A program made the translations under genes and the position numbers. Positions 1 through 13,264 of a DNA stretch of 64,000 bases are shown one piece after another. The notes beneath the pieces are model-generated. The model was not told where the DNA came from. It did not search any database and saw only the letters and a program-made list of their open reading frames with translations. Origin of the DNA: Ashinkailepas kermadecensis (taxonomy: Eukaryota; Arthropoda; Thecostraca; Neolepadidae); contig JAOTOM010005149.1 in NCBI GenBank assembly GCA_034440615.1, forward strand, positions 248,001 to 312,000. The letters are read 5' to 3'. Each line of letters begins with the position of its first letter. Position 1 is the stretch's first letter.

Positions 1-816
1 CATCTCACGGAGGCTGACACCCGCCCTCCTGTCATCTCACGGAGGCTGACACCCGCCCTCCTGTCATCTCACGGAGGCTGACACCCGCCCTCCTGTCATC
101 TCACGGAGGCTGACACCCGCCTCCTGTCATCTCACGGAGGCTGACACCCGACTCCTGTCATCTCACGGAGGCTGACACCCGCCCTCCTGTCATCTCACGG
201 AGGTTGACACCCGCCCTCCTGTCATCTCACGGGAGGCTGACACCCGCCCTCCTGTCATCTCACGGAGGCTGACACCCACCCTCCTGTCATCTCACGGAGG
301 CTGACACCCGCCTCCTGTCATCTCACGGAGGCTGACACCCGCCCTTCTGTCATCTCACGGAGGCTGACACCCGCCCTCCTGTCATCTCACGGAGGCTGAC
401 ACCCGCCTCCTGTCATCTCACGGAGGCTGACACCCGCCCTCCTGTCATCTCACGGAGGCTGACACCCGCCTCCTGTCATCTCACGGAGGCTGACACCCGC
501 CCTCCTGTCATCTCACGGAGGCTGACACCCGACTCCTGTCATCTCACGGAGGCTGACACCCGCCCTCCTGTCATCTCACAGAGGTGCAAGCTGACACCCG
601 CCCTCCTATCATGTCACAGATGCGGAAGATAACACCCGCCCTCCTATCATCTCACGGAGGCGGAAGCTGACACCCGCCCTCCTGGCATCTCACGGAAGCT
701 GACACCAGCCCTCCCATCATCTCACGGAAGCTGACACCCGCCATCCTATCATTCCACGGAAGCTGACACCCGTCTTCCTATCATCTCAGAGAAGCTGACA
801 ACCGCCATCCTATTAT
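1..816. repeat. 32-bp minisatellite, cut by window edge
   Basis: About 25 head-to-tail copies of a 31-32 bp unit whose core reads CTCACGGAGGCTGACAC followed by a C-rich CCGCCCTCCTGT tail. Copies up to about 560 are nearly identical apart from one-base C losses. From about 570 to 816 they decay (GGAAGCTGACACC variants), which looks like an old array edge. The left edge lies outside the window, so the true length is unknown. There are no spacers of distinct sequence, so this is not a CRISPR. Confidence 0.95.
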
Positions 817-1069
817 CTCGATAACGACGCTTGCCGCCGTTTCGCCAACTTTAACTGCCGATTGCTTTATCATTTCATTACGACTAAGCTTCAGCGTGTC
901 GCAGTGACGCGAAGCAGGCACGTTCTTGCAAGCACTGCATCATAGTATCGCATGATTGCTTACCTGAGTGCTACATGAGAGCTCTGTGAGTCAAAATATT
1001 TGAATGCACTCCATATTGACATAGTAAAGCGCTCCAGAACCATTTCATGATCTGTTTTCCGGCCCGATA

Positions 1070-1395
1070 GCTGACTTGGCTAGAGCGCCTGCACTGGTCC
1101 CACCTGTCTCACCTGTCCTGTTCCACTTGTCCTGGCAAGACAGGTGGGTTTGGGTCGCTTCACGGGCTCGCATGTGGTCCCCGGCTGGGAGAGTCAGCTG
1201 GCAACTGGCTCGACACGACAGGGGACGTGACAACGGAGTGGCCGTGTCGGTGCATCGACGGCACTTTATAAAGCCCGGTCAAAATGCTGCAAGTTGAACT
1301 GGAATTCCCAGATCGGGTGGTGTGGTAAGGGTCTACGCAACAAGCTATGCTTAGTATTGAGCCCTATTCCACAAAGCCATCCCAGCAAACATTCT
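1070..1395 (+). mobile_element. tRNA-derived SINE, copy 1
   Basis: The segment aligns with 25107-25434 through most of its length, sharing the blocks GTCCTGGCAAGACAGG, CAACTGGCTCG, GGAATTCC-AGAT-GGGTGGTG and ACGCAACAAGC. A polymerase III box A match (TGGCTAGAGCG, 1077-1087) and a weaker box B (near 1146-1156) sit at tRNA-like spacing near the 5' end, so the head is probably tRNA-derived. The 3' tail is not a clean poly(A). It lacks coding capacity and would depend on a LINE for mobility. Family membership is inferred from two copies only. Confidence 0.6.
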
Positions 1396-4300
1396 GACCA
1401 TTGTTCTTCAATACAAGAAAAACAAAACAATACAAGGATACCGTATGCTTCTCTCGAGCCGCTCCAACGAGATTCTGAACCCAACTTGTGAGTGAAGATC
1501 CGACAATTCTGCAAATAACCTGCATGAGAACATACGCTCTGTCTATACCTTATCTGGACAATACTTCATCCTTGTGCTATCAGTCACGTGTATGCAGGTA
1601 AAGTCCAGAGGCATTACTTGGAATTCGTATCAGTGTATGGTTAGAAAAACAGACTGTCCTGGATTTTTGTCATCCAGAACATTATCCTCTGAAGAGAATC
1701 ATCCACTCCTTTTTTCTCGCTGGAAAGTTGAAAGGTGCCGATTGACAATGACTCAGACCTATCGCCACTTGACAGCATGCCAAGAACTCCCTGGAAATTA
1801 TACAGAGATTCTGATGTTACAAACAGAAGGATATTATCCGCTCCGAATTGAATAGCCTTCAAATTTTCCTCTCCAATTTCAGCATTCCTACTATAAATCC
1901 AACCTGGTTAGGTGGCCACTGATTACCCATTGACACCAAGTTACGTGGCGGGAGATACATTGGACGTAGATACGAACCAATCTGAGGCCAAATAGATGCC
2001 TCTATTTAACCCGCAACTGACTGGAGAGGGGTGTTGAACGCTTCTCTTGTGATGTTCTCTCTCTCTCTTATAGGGAGCGAAAGCGAGAGCGAGAATAGAG
2101 AAAGAGCTTGACTGTCTAACCCATGAGCGGGTTCAATGGATGACATGGGGACAGCACAGTCGGTGACCTTGGAGGTTCATCGAAACACAACTTGCGGCTG
2201 ATGACGTCATTCATTGTAGCCGCTTCGCAAGTCATAATGTCGAAACATTGACATATTGCTTACAGGATGATTTGATTCCATTTTGTCATTTAGTCATCAA
2301 GGCAACACGGTTTTTCTCAACGTTAATAACAAACAAAAAAACGCTAAGAGGGATCCTTAACTCAAACTATACGTTGAACGTGCTACGCGTCTTACGATGT
2401 GCTAGCTTCCTTGAATTTTGTCTCACTTTGTGAAAATAATGACACAATTGGCATTGTAGAACATATACACTGGGAGACAACAGCGATTAGGCTGGTGGTT
2501 CAGCATATGCATCATACTTCGCACATGATGACGGTATTTACTCTTACCGTATTGCAGGTTCAGATTTCAAGCCAGGAATAAATTTTGAAAGATATCGTTT
2601 CATTGTTTTTTTCTGAATAAGTAAAGTAACGTAGTGCTTTAGACGTTACCCGCAAGAAACTCTGATTAAACACACACAAAAAACGGGTAGAAACTGGAAT
2701 TAATCAACCAAGACAGCGAGATATCACGTCCAATGCTTGCCATCGTCCTATTGTTGCATTTTTAGACAATGGAACCGGCGATGCATTGGGCACGGAGTAC
2801 AACTTTCCGGTTATTATCCGGAAAGAAAGCTGTATAGTTTCGATAATTTTATGAAGGTTTTGGTACTTTTTCTTACACACGCCTGCTTGTTAATGCAGAC
2901 AGCGGAGCAGCCAGGATTTTCTTACGGGGCCGGTCCAAAACAACTGATTTTACGGAAACTGCTAATCTAGTGAAATATTGTGTAAATTGTTTTGATATGG
3001 GTGCCTCCTACTTGCTGCGCCTCCGAATGCATGCATAATAAGGCGAAAAGTTCATCTTAATGTCTTGGAAGGTATATATTGTGACACTCAGATAAAACTG
3101 CGAAACGATAAACTTACTGGAATATACGACTTAGATCCAAATTATTCCTTGCAACTGAAGCTAAAAAATATTTCCCAACGTTTCAGGTGTACTGTCTTGA
3201 TCAAGGAAATACTTGCATACAGCCTGCCATTTCCACGATAGAAGCAATGCAGTTGAAACTGGAGGACATAGTTTGAATTTCAGTTTCGAGTAACCAGTAA
3301 GGCGCCTTGCTGGATGGATCCTGAGCGAGGCATAGTAACTTGCAGGTCTTCATATTTGGGCGTGCTTAAGATGCTTCTTGACACGTACAGTTCACCTTGC
3401 AACATTTCGCAACTCGTGGCACTAACAGCAATAATTCAAGGAATTGTCTATAATGCAGTAATATGTATTAAATGAAAAAGTAATATTTTCTTCATCATCT
3501 CCCAAATGAACCAAGATTAAATGTGAATGAAACGATATTTATGAAGTGAGCATCAATTCAGTAAGTTGGTCTGGACATATCAGGGTATATATGCACATGC
3601 ATACTTCACTAAATACCTGTATCCTTGATGCAGATTCAGCAATAAATCTCATCTATCACATCGCAGGTCATCCGCGAGACATTTGCAGTAAGACATCACA
3701 CACCATATCCCTTATTATTCGCTACAGATGTTGCACTGTTGACACATCTGACAAGATAACACGTGAAAGCCCCAAATCCGAGCTAAGTATATGATGGCAT
3801 AGGGGAAAAAATACATAGATCAGGACCTCATAACTTTAAATATGAAACTTTTAAACAATCAAGCTATGCTTTTTTGGCTCATTCCGTGATACTAGAATAT
3901 GAAGGTATCCTAGATAGGACCCCTAAAAGTGACATGAGCAAGCAGTTGAGGGCGTTCAAGTTAGCTGTTTTGCTAGTTGAAGGTAAGCTCTTCTGGCCCT
4001 TGGCTTCGCTCACAATAATTTTGTTGTTGACTGATTTCAACTTCAAAGTTCACGGCTTCATGATCTTAACTATTCCGTCTTCCTTTTCTTTTCATGTGCG
4101 CTTTTATCACGCATTGAGCTCCGATAAAGTGATGTCCGGCTTTTCCATGGCTCTGTTAAAGCCGGCGCCCGTGCAAGTAACAACTTGTCATGACCGCAAG
4201 TTGCTTCTATTTTTTGCATCATGGTTTTCACCTGCTCCCCCATCCCCACCATTCAGGCGCGGTGGTGATGCCTCCGCCAGCGAACATCACTTGCTGACTG

Positions 4301-4480
4301 GCACGGAGAATGGTGGCACATGCAATGGACGAGGTGCCCAACGAAATCCTAGAACTGGTGTATGTTTGCGTGACTCGGTACATTATTCGCAATACCACGT
4401 GAGCACGACAGTCCAGTCTCGTAAAAATGTGCCTAAATCTTGGCGCCAGCAACACGTCCAAGGATTAGCGCTAAGCCAGC
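1396..4480. other. Gene-free unique sequence
   Basis: AT-rich, mostly single-copy sequence. Visible items are a short CT/GA purine-pyrimidine tract near 2058-2105 and a CRE palindrome at 2201-2210. The open frames here, including a 214-residue one at 3874-4518 that runs into the next tandem array, show no recognisable domain and no splice context that would support a gene. Confidence 0.6.
2201..2210. promoter_or_regulatory. Full CRE-type palindrome
   Basis: A perfect ATGACGTCAT palindrome, the consensus for CREB/ATF-type bZIP dimers. No gene is recognised nearby, so function is unproven and a chance match is possible. Confidence 0.3.
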
Positions 4481-5379
4481 GTCACGCGATAACGTCACGC
4501 GATAACGTCTCGCGGTAACGTCTCGCGGTAACGTCACGCGGTAACGTCAAGTGGTAACGTCACGCGGTAACGTCACGCGGTAACGTCACGCGGTAACGTC
4601 TCGCGGTAACGTCACGCGGTAACGTCTCGCGGTAACGTCACGCGGTAACGTCTCGCGGTAACGTCACGCGGTAACGTCTCGCGGTAACGTCACGCGGTAA
4701 CGTCACGCGGTAACGTCACGCGGTAACGTCTCGCGGTAACGTCACGCGGTAACGTCTCGCGGTAACGTCTCGCGGTAACGTCACGCGGTAACGTCACGCG
4801 GTAACGTCACGCGGTAACGTCTCGCGGTAACGTCACGCGGTAACGTCTCGCGGTAACGTCACGCGGTAACGTCTCGCGGTAACGTCACGCGCTAACGTCA
4901 CGCGGTAACGTCACGCGGTAACGTCACGCGGTAACGTCACGCGCTAACGTCACGCGGTAACGTCATGCGGTAACGTCACGCGGTAACGTCACGCGGTAAC
5001 GTCTCGCGGTAACGTCACGCGGTAACGTCTCGCGGTAACGTCACGCGGTAACGTCTCGCGGTAACGTCACGCGCTAACGTCACGCGGTAACGTCACGCGG
5101 TAACGTCACGCGGTAACGTCACGCGGTAACGTCACGCGGTAACGTCTCGCGGTAACGTCACGCGGTAACGTCACGCGGTAACGTCTCGCGGTAACGTCAC
5201 GCGGTAACGTCTCGCGGTAACGTCACGCGGTAACGTCACGCGGTAACGTCACGCGGTAACGTCACGCGGTAACGTCTCGCGGTAACGTCACGCGCTAACG
5301 TCACGCGGTAACGTCACGCGGTAACGTCTCGCGGTAACGTCACGCGGTAACGTCACGCGCTAACGTCACGCGGTAACGC
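4481..5379. repeat. 13-bp CpG-rich minisatellite
   Basis: About 69 tandem copies of a 13-bp unit, ACGTCACGCGGTA, with a recurrent variant in which TCAC becomes TCTC. Rare variants read CGCGC or CGCGA. The A and T variants alternate in long stretches, so there is a higher-order 26-bp pattern. Each unit carries two or three CpG sites plus a CRE half site (TGACG on the other strand). The unit is not a multiple of three and all frames are interrupted, so it does not code. Confidence 0.95.
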
Positions 5380-5700
5380 CTGGGCAGCTGTTGCCGCCGG
5401 GCCCAAGCGACAGCGGATCTGCGCCCCCTTCGCATCGTTTTTATCGCGTGGGCGCTGGCCGCCGCACACGTGATATTTAAATTGAATGGAAATCAACATG
5501 GCACACAAAAAGGTGACGACAAGTACCAGCATAAGGAGCGGCGTTCGCTTAGCTCACGCAGCGGCGACACGGGATCAGCTGGATCAGCTGGATCAGCTGC
5601 AGTGGCCCGGCTGAGACACGGTGTCAACACACTCGACCCCGAGTGTCTGATCAGTGCAGTGCAGCGCCCACTGCCCAGTGCAGACACGGCCGACTCGGCG

Positions 5701-5960
5701 GAGACTATTAGACACAGAGGGCACATTGGGGACTATTGGACACAGAGGGCACATTGGAGACTGTTAGACACAGAGGGCACATTGGAGACTGTTAGACAAA
5801 GAGGGCATATTGGAGGCTATTAGACACAGAGGGCACATTAGGGTAGACACACAGAGCACATTGTAGACTATTAGACAAAGAGGGCAGATTGGAGGCTATT
5901 AGACACAGAGGGCACATTGGAGACTATTAGACACAGAGAGAACGGTGGAACCTATCGGAC
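5701..5960. repeat. 28-bp minisatellite
   Basis: Eight or nine imperfect copies of a unit of about 28 bp with core ATTAGACACAGAGGGCAC. Degenerate relics (GGACACAGAAGGCCCATTGG, and AGACACAGCC) continue to about 6110, showing the array was once longer. Confidence 0.85.
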
Positions 5961-6270
5961 AGAGACAAGTCGTAGAGACCGTCCGACCAGAAAACTCAGC
6001 TGATGCTATCAGGTGTGAGGAACCAGTGGAACTCATTGGACACAGAAGGCCCATTGGACGGTGTAGGATGCAGAGGAGCCAGTAGACAGCATCAGACACA
6101 GCCGACGCGACCACGCATCGCTGGCGCGATGGGCAGAAGTCAGCTGCCATTACTAAGCACTTACAAAGAAGTGTTGAACATTTTGCGTTCAATAATAATT
6201 TCTCCACAATCTGCGACATACCCTTACCCGTTGCCCATGTCGAAGCAATATCGTGCATGTACGTGCTCAC

Positions 6271-6466
6271 GTAACAATGCCTGTAACAATGATCATGTAA
6301 CAATGCCTGTAACAATGCCTGTAACAATGCCTGTAACAATGCTCACGTAACAATGCCTGTAACAATGCCTGTGACAATGCCTGTAACAATGCCTGTGACA
6401 ATGCCTGTAACAATGCCTGTAACAATGCCTGTAACAATGCCTGTAACAATGCCTGTAACAATGCCT
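6271..6466. repeat. 12-bp minisatellite
   Basis: About 16 copies of GTAACAATGCCT with a few GTGACAATG and GCTCAC variants. Because 12 is divisible by three, long frames open on both strands (repeating M-P-V-T forward, L-L-Q-A reverse); neither is evidence of a gene. Confidence 0.95.
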
Positions 6467-6717
6467 CATCAATTATCCATTCAGTCGTCCTTATTTGAAT
6501 CCACCCGGCTATTTGGGCTATTTGGAATCCACCCGGCGGGCTTCTCTAATTCCGGCATATCAGGTAGCTTTGCGCCCAGCCCACCAAGTACCAAAAAGGC
6601 TAACATGCTAGTGAAAGCTAACATGCTTTGGCTATCGCATGAGTGTAGCTATAGCCGTATATCGTTGAAGTCGAAATCCTCCTCCTTGCCACACATCGCC
6701 ATACACACATGGGCGCC

Positions 6718-6744
6718 GCATGACCAATGTAGTCGATGCGCCCT
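6718..6744 (-). repeat. Dispersed 27-31 nt element, copy 1
   Basis: On the minus strand this reads AGGGCGCATCGACT then ACATTGGTCATGC. Near-identical copies lie at 29579-29608 and 37563-37593 on the plus strand. Similarity outside the core is low, so the core is the conserved part of an unidentified dispersed element. Confidence 0.6.
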
Positions 6745-6961
6745 GGAGCCCGATAAATAACTAACGCATCGCCACGCATGTAGCATAGAGCGATCGTCGG
6801 GGCTCTCAGCACAGGAGTAGGCGCTCCGGCCGTGATCCAACACTGAGGAATACTCCAGGCTCAATCATCTACTCTTGTGCTAAGGATGGCCTCGAGAACT
6901 GCTGCATGCAGGCTGTTGTCCCCGAAGTCATCCGGGCGCCACATGTCCTCGCGGTGAGTGC

Positions 6962-7069
6962 GAGACAACAGAACACGGTAATGGCTGACGACAGGTATCC
7001 AGATGAGTTCCTAGGCCGTATGCTACTGTCCCCGGAAGTCGTCCTCGTGTCACCGTGTTCTGTTGTCTC
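6962..7069. repeat. Perfect 18-bp inverted repeat
   Basis: GAGACAACAGAACACGGT at 6962-6979 is exactly reverse-complementary to 7052-7069, with a 72-nt loop. The flanks carry a direct repeat related to CTGTCCCCGAAGTC (near 6914 and 7026). This could be the relic of a small DNA transposon or a fold-back structure. Confidence 0.7.
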
Positions 7070-7544
7070 CCCTGCTTTGGTGGGCTAGACGTTCGATACC
7101 ATAAAATGCGTTGTCTACCGCAGATCAGCATCACCTATAGATATACGCATGGTCCTATGCAGCGTCTAATTAGGTTCATTAATTATGGGAAATTCACCAA
7201 AGTTTATCAGGTGAATCAAATTTGCTACAATAATACGCGGCTGACCGACATATGTCCGTACATATTATACCGTGTTTCAGGTTCCATTTACCAACGATCA
7301 TCTTAAACGGTAGGTACATGAATTATGGCATAGTTACGCAACAATATATTTCATATGTAAACCTACTAAGATGAGCATCAATTATGCTGTTTAAATCCGG
7401 GTATAAACCCACTCTGGTGCAGGGGGTTGATGAACCCCTCCCCTCGAAGGTGTCTTCGCCACTACGGGAAAACGGCGCGCGTCGGCACTCCACCGCTTAG
7501 CTTAGAGCTGGTTGGGTGTCCTTTGCCAATGCTGATGCAAAAGT

Positions 7545-7620
7545 GTCGCCTGGGTGGCGCATTCGGCTAATGCATCTGTTGCATGCATCTGTCTGAATCC
7601 GGGAGCCCTTGGCTTAAGTC
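7545..7620 (+). mobile_element. Possible tRNA-like SINE head
   Basis: A box A-like match (TGGCGCATTCG, 7555-7565) is followed about 40 nt later by a weak box B-like stretch (CTGAATCC). The segment does not fold into a clean cloverleaf by eye and no second copy was found here. It may be a diverged SINE or a coincidence. Confidence 0.22.
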
Positions 7621-10235
7621 TTACCACATGAAGAGTATTCCTTGGCCGGCTCCTACCGAGGAGATGTCAGCAACTGGAGTGTTCATCGTGCAACGAGCTT
7701 AACGCCAGCCGATCAGTACCAGCGACATCGGGTTCACAGGCATAATCCTCCTCAAAACAGATGCTTCGGTTGGGTGGCGCGCCCTGAGGGCCCAGCCTTG
7801 TCTCATGTCACCGGGGCAGTCCTCTGTCCGCCGAGCTCGCAGAATCGGGATGGTCCCGCCGTGTGTACATACCGCGTGCGACGGCCGGAAGCTGAGAGCA
7901 AGCGCGAAAGCAACACAGTGCCGCAAGGGTTTCGAAGAATGCGACCTCTGTCGTGTATGTAACGTGTGTGTGTGCTACAACAACAATCCCCGAGTAGGGG
8001 GAGAGGACGTTTTGACCGTTATACGTGGACATGGTGAAGGCGCGGAGATTTACGTGTGGACCGTTTGCTATCCATACGTAATTACGTACGTATTTACGTA
8101 TGGAACACACCAGCATGCGGCATCTGTAGAGACATTGAACGAGCGAGGGCAAGTGCTAAGCGCAGTGTGGTCGAATGTTCGTGCATATCACTCACAGGCG
8201 CATTGTCTTCAGTGTTCATACAGACACGCGCCTTCAAGCATGTATCTGGAGCTGAAGCGATTTGAGATGTGATGCATTCACCAAGGTGTGCTACTACAGA
8301 CAGACATAAAATTGGCCATCCCTAGTTCCAATCCCAATCACACTTGCTAGCATACCAAGATGATAAGAAATGATACGCCGAGAATTTCAAGCGCATATCT
8401 GTTATTGTTTTCATACAGGTAGAGGATGAGTATGGAAAAACTTTGATTGTTGCCCAACAAAATTGACCTTAAAACTGACCGGAGGGTTAAATAGTAGCCC
8501 GAATTATGAAACTCGGGCGCTAATCGTGAGATCTCGTCACGCATTACGTACTGTTTTATGTCGCTCTCCGCTTTAGCATGCTCGATGGTTGCAACAACCC
8601 ACCTCCCCTGCACTGGGTAAGGTAGCAAAATGTCTGGGACGAGCGAGGGTTCAGCTGACTAGGGTATCACCACGATGTTAGGCCAAGACATTTGGTCAAA
8701 GAAACATGCGCAAAGTTATATCAAAATCATTTCAAACCGAAGTATGCATATGATATGTGGGTACTTGCATGTGCATACAAATGTGGACGAAATGTACCAA
8801 AGATTGAAAATATTGAATAGATTGAAAGGTGCATGCAATGCATACATATGCAGGTGAAATATGTCAAGGGCTGAAAGGAATGAGGTACGTACATCCAGTG
8901 AATGCACCGCAGACACAAGATGTCACCACTAATATGTGCCAAGGGCAGAGGAACAAAGTCGCCGGAAGATCCAGACGTGGGTAAGAGTAGTCAATGGCAG
9001 AGTTTGCATAACCAAAAATATGTGGCATGACAGAAACAAAAAATGCAGACGATAAGTGTTCACCAGAAACGACGAGGAAAGTAGTCGATGCGCGAAAGCA
9101 AGTGCAACAGCTGTGAGCACAACGGTACGGCATCGTTCACACATTTTGAAAGAAAACTCACGACGAGATTCGCTTGAGTGCCTCGGCAGCCGCCCTACAA
9201 GTCAACGACCTCACGATGCCGGGTAGGCGGTTATATTGGGCAGGCAGGTGGCACACAAACAACCGCACCCCCACCCCCGCATCGGCGTGTCTCGGCTAAC
9301 CTGACTGGACCCACCTGTCACCCACCACCTCCGAACCGGAGGTTGACCGGGGAGGTGTTCGTATTTAGCAGAGATGACAGCGACGTAGGTGCTTCTGTCA
9401 GAATATGTCGTCAGTGTTCAACGTAGATAATGCAGATGAAGATCAACCTTGATAATGCGAAACTGACAAGGAGGCTCTTGAAAAAAAACATGTGAACGAC
9501 TGGCTCGGCGTGTCCCAAGCGTAGTCATGGCTACGCCGGTCAGAGAGCAGCACCCTGCAGCAGCCTTCATGATTGGCGTGGCTTGCTTTAGTCGGCAGGA
9601 GCCGTGTTGTTCGTGCGTAAGCTCTTCAGCGATGCGCAAAGCAACACGGATTACAAGAGTGCACCAATGTATAATGGTGTAGCCCTTGGCATGAACATAT
9701 CTCGCCAGAGAGTTCACCAATGCCAGACAAATGCCCCAACCACCGACCACATGGTCAAACGGCAAGACAAATGCGACGAGTCTTCCATACAGATTTGGCT
9801 GCCTGAAAAGCCAAGTTCACATCAGGCTTGGCATGGTGTAATTGCGAAATACCCATATGGGTCGTGATGTTGTGCGATAATAACCAGTAATTCACTTTGT
9901 CGGGCGGACGACGACCGAGGCCAAGCCGACGTCTGTGCTGTTCAGTCAGTGCTGGTTCCTAATCGGGGCCGTTGTTTTATGAACACTCCAGGTGTTGGCG
10001 ATTGTCCAAATTTCAACTTGCTCACTCGATTTTGTTTTCAGATTTAGTGCAGTCCTATGGAACCATCTTCCAAGGGCGGAAGCTCACAGCCTAGCCTATG
10101 CGCTGTCATCCCTCCCCTCCACCCCTCCCGAGATAAATTGCATGTTCCTAGCACACTAATTTCTAGCGCATCAAGCCTGCGTTGAGCCAATGGTACAAAA
10201 ATGGAGCTCCATGTGCACAACACAAAGCCACTGTA

Positions 10236-10318
10236 CATTATACTACATTACATTGCATTGCATTATATTGCATTGCATTGCATTGCGTTGTATAGCATTC
10301 CATTACATTACATTACTA
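10236..10318. repeat. ATTGC/ATTAC microsatellite
   Basis: Tandem pentamers ATTGC and ATTAC with a few substitutions. Confidence 0.85.
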
Positions 10319-13264
10319 TTCCTGTCTGTCAGTTTCTTGGACAAAGTTTTTAGAAATCGCCACTTCTAGCATAGTGCACATCGTGCAAAAATCTTGCCCC
10401 TATAGGTCCATGGGTTAGATGTCGAACCGGCAGTATACAATCAGTCTTGCGTGCACATCTCATTCCGCAAAAATTCACCACGAAGCGTTGATACATCTTC
10501 AACAGAAACGCGAATTAAGAATTTGCAATACATAACGAGAACCTTTCCATACAATGGAGATCAAAGACGATAGTTATAAGACGATCAGCTCCAGAACTAA
10601 GCGATTTGTATTCTACCATATTTTGAATCGTTGAATCAGAATCGCATTGTTTATTTATTTATTTATTTACTTCACGATGCATGCCCTCCACCGACAATGG
10701 GTATTATGGACAGTGAGTCATTGCATTCAGGGATGTATAGCATAGCAATATCTCATATGGTCACATCGAGCAGTAAGAACTATTAAGGTGACTTGTCAAT
10801 GGGAATGAAGCATACGCTTGTTTTTTTTTTGTTTTTTTTTTGCCAGTTATGGTCAATTTTATATATCGAATAAAAATACACTTATTTTCCTTCCAGAGGA
10901 AACAGTTTAACATGTCGGAGGTGTCGGAGGTGTGGCCTAAGTTAAGTATGCCAACTTTGTTTGTTTCTTTAGTTGGCTTATAAAACGCATGGTCAACACA
11001 AACACATTTCATCGTGCTATCTTTGCTAAAACTTAGACTTCAGAACTTCAAATTGAATCAATACATGTCACATTAATACGCCTAAATTCAGGCTGACCAT
11101 TGATTCACACATGACTGGCCGACTAATAATGTGACTTCCACTATATGACAGAACACCACCCGATGAACTCACACCTGGGTTAAATTGATGCGGCCATGAC
11201 CACGGGCAGCATATACGAGTCCGCACCGCTGCATGGGTAGCGAACAGGTGCGACTCGGTACGCATGCACCACACCTAGACAGTACGGCAGGTGGCAGTGT
11301 GACGTAATCAGCATGCGTCACGCTCGTGCTCAGGCGTGTATCGCTCACTTGTCGTTGACTCCCCGTGTTCTGCGTGTTATGCAGCCATGCAGCCAAAACA
11401 CGTCTCTCAACAGACGTCAGCAAAACGGCCTGATGTTCAATCTGTGCTCACTGGTATTGTCACACATTCCTGAAAATTGTTCAAAATGGTGTTTTCGTAT
11501 TCATATAACACCAGGATCGTGCCGACTTTGCACGTAAATAATTCCAACTTCCGGCTGTAATTAAATTAGCCGACAAAATGTACAAAATCCCTGTTGTTCA
11601 GTTCCCATTTGTTGAAATACAGCTACACTTTCTGTTTCTTATTCTTGCCATAACACATTTACCCTTATTAGCCGTATTAGTGTCGCCAGAGGCGGAGCTT
11701 CATGGCAGGTATTGGTAGGGTTTGATAATGATGAGTTCTGAACATATTGGAAAGGTTGGCATTCGTATCGGGTGCCATTCTAAAAGTTGCAATTATTGAA
11801 GAGACACGACCGAACTTAGAGGGCTCGGCACCCACCCGAATATATAGGAAGCTCCACCTATGTGTGTGGGTTGAAAAGCCAGGTTTGTAGAGCACCAGCC
11901 ACACGAGCGAACAAACGTGTGCTAAGGACTCGCTACTGGACAGCGAAGTCCTTGAGCAGATTTACATGCCAATAATGTAAGAATAAAGCTAGTATGGTCG
12001 AGCATGTCATGAGTCAGACGCATTGAAATTATTACTTCTCTCAGTGCCGGTAATCGTTTCAACATGTCTTGTTCAGTGTAATAAGAAGGTCCAACACTCC
12101 TACACGACTGCCAAGAAAACACTAGCCCTGGTAGTCTTGTGATTAGATTATATAATTTTATCTTGAATTGGTGAAAATAATACGAGACATTTACTATGAG
12201 GAAGTAATTTAATTTCGCTGTGATATTCAGACTGTGGACGATCTATCAGAGATCCACAGAATCTTTATATTTATGTTTGCCAGTTTAAATAGCCATATTG
12301 CGTCGCTGTTGTCGTTTGCGAAACTCATTGTCAATAATATCTTTGCGGGGGCATGGTATCTCTGGCTTTTCCGTGACTCAGTACGGATATTTCAATCTCG
12401 GGATCATTACATTTGTGAACCTCACCGAAAGTGAAGTCCTGGAAGACCAGCAAGTCACGTGACTTTCGGCACAATGTACCGGTACCGCTGCTGCAGTCAG
12501 TGATATATACGTAATTTGATCTTGAGCAAGAGGTCAGTGAAGCTATTGAATCTCGAATATAGCCTAAGCGACACACATTTTCATCTGTACAGCGTGGCGC
12601 CAATATCGGCCCGAAATACTCCAAATGCTTCGCGTTACGCCCTGTGCACAATCAAACATTCAAAAGCCCGTTGTCCGTCGGCTGAAGGACTGCGCTCGCT
12701 CGCTCGCTTCGTTTGCTCACATGCTACGTCTTAACCAGCATGTATGCCAGTTTTAAATAATAAGTTGAAGCAACTTGTTCGATGCACAGGATGCCTTCCC
12801 TTCTTGTTCGAGGATAGACGCAGCGCCGTCTCAGTTCAATGCCTTTTCGTAAACGGCTTTCCTCAGAACCAGCTCCTGAGGAAAATATTTGGAACATCGC
12901 AAGCCATTGCGCGATTTGCTGTCATCTCACTGCCCCCCCTCCTTGAGCGGGAGCGAATTCGATGGGGTGCTTCAGAGAAAGGGCACTTACGCTCACAAAG
13001 TCTTCGAAGGAGTTATGCATTACAGCTCAGAACATGGAGAACTTCGGTATGATCTTGAGATCACGTCAAAACAAAAACAAAAGAGACTGAGTTATTTGGT
13101 AATTGACACGAGGAGAGTTATTATCACAGGTTATAAAACCTGAATTGTCTGCGTAGTATGCCGAGACAATCAACGACAAACAGCCCGCCTCTTGCCAAAA
13201 GCTACCCTGCGCCAAAGCTGGTGCTAAATTGGCCTCGATGTTGACCAGGGTCAAGTCGGTGGGG

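Larger units (their letters stand above)
7070..13264. other. Gene-free region with short repeats
   Basis: No supported gene. Visible items are an imperfect ACGTA-rich palindrome near 8073-8102, an ATTGC-type microsatellite (10236-10318), a TTTA run near 10650-10668, a T-rich tract near 10820-10842 and a possible tRNA-like SINE head at 7545-7620. The open frames are short, overlap each other on both strands and match no family I know. Confidence 0.5.

Noticed and set aside
1..816. CRISPR-like array
   Set aside because: Repeats are contiguous, without unique spacers, and the genome is eukaryotic.
3874..4518. 214-codon open frame
   Set aside because: No recognisable domain, atypical composition, and the end runs into the 13-bp tandem array.
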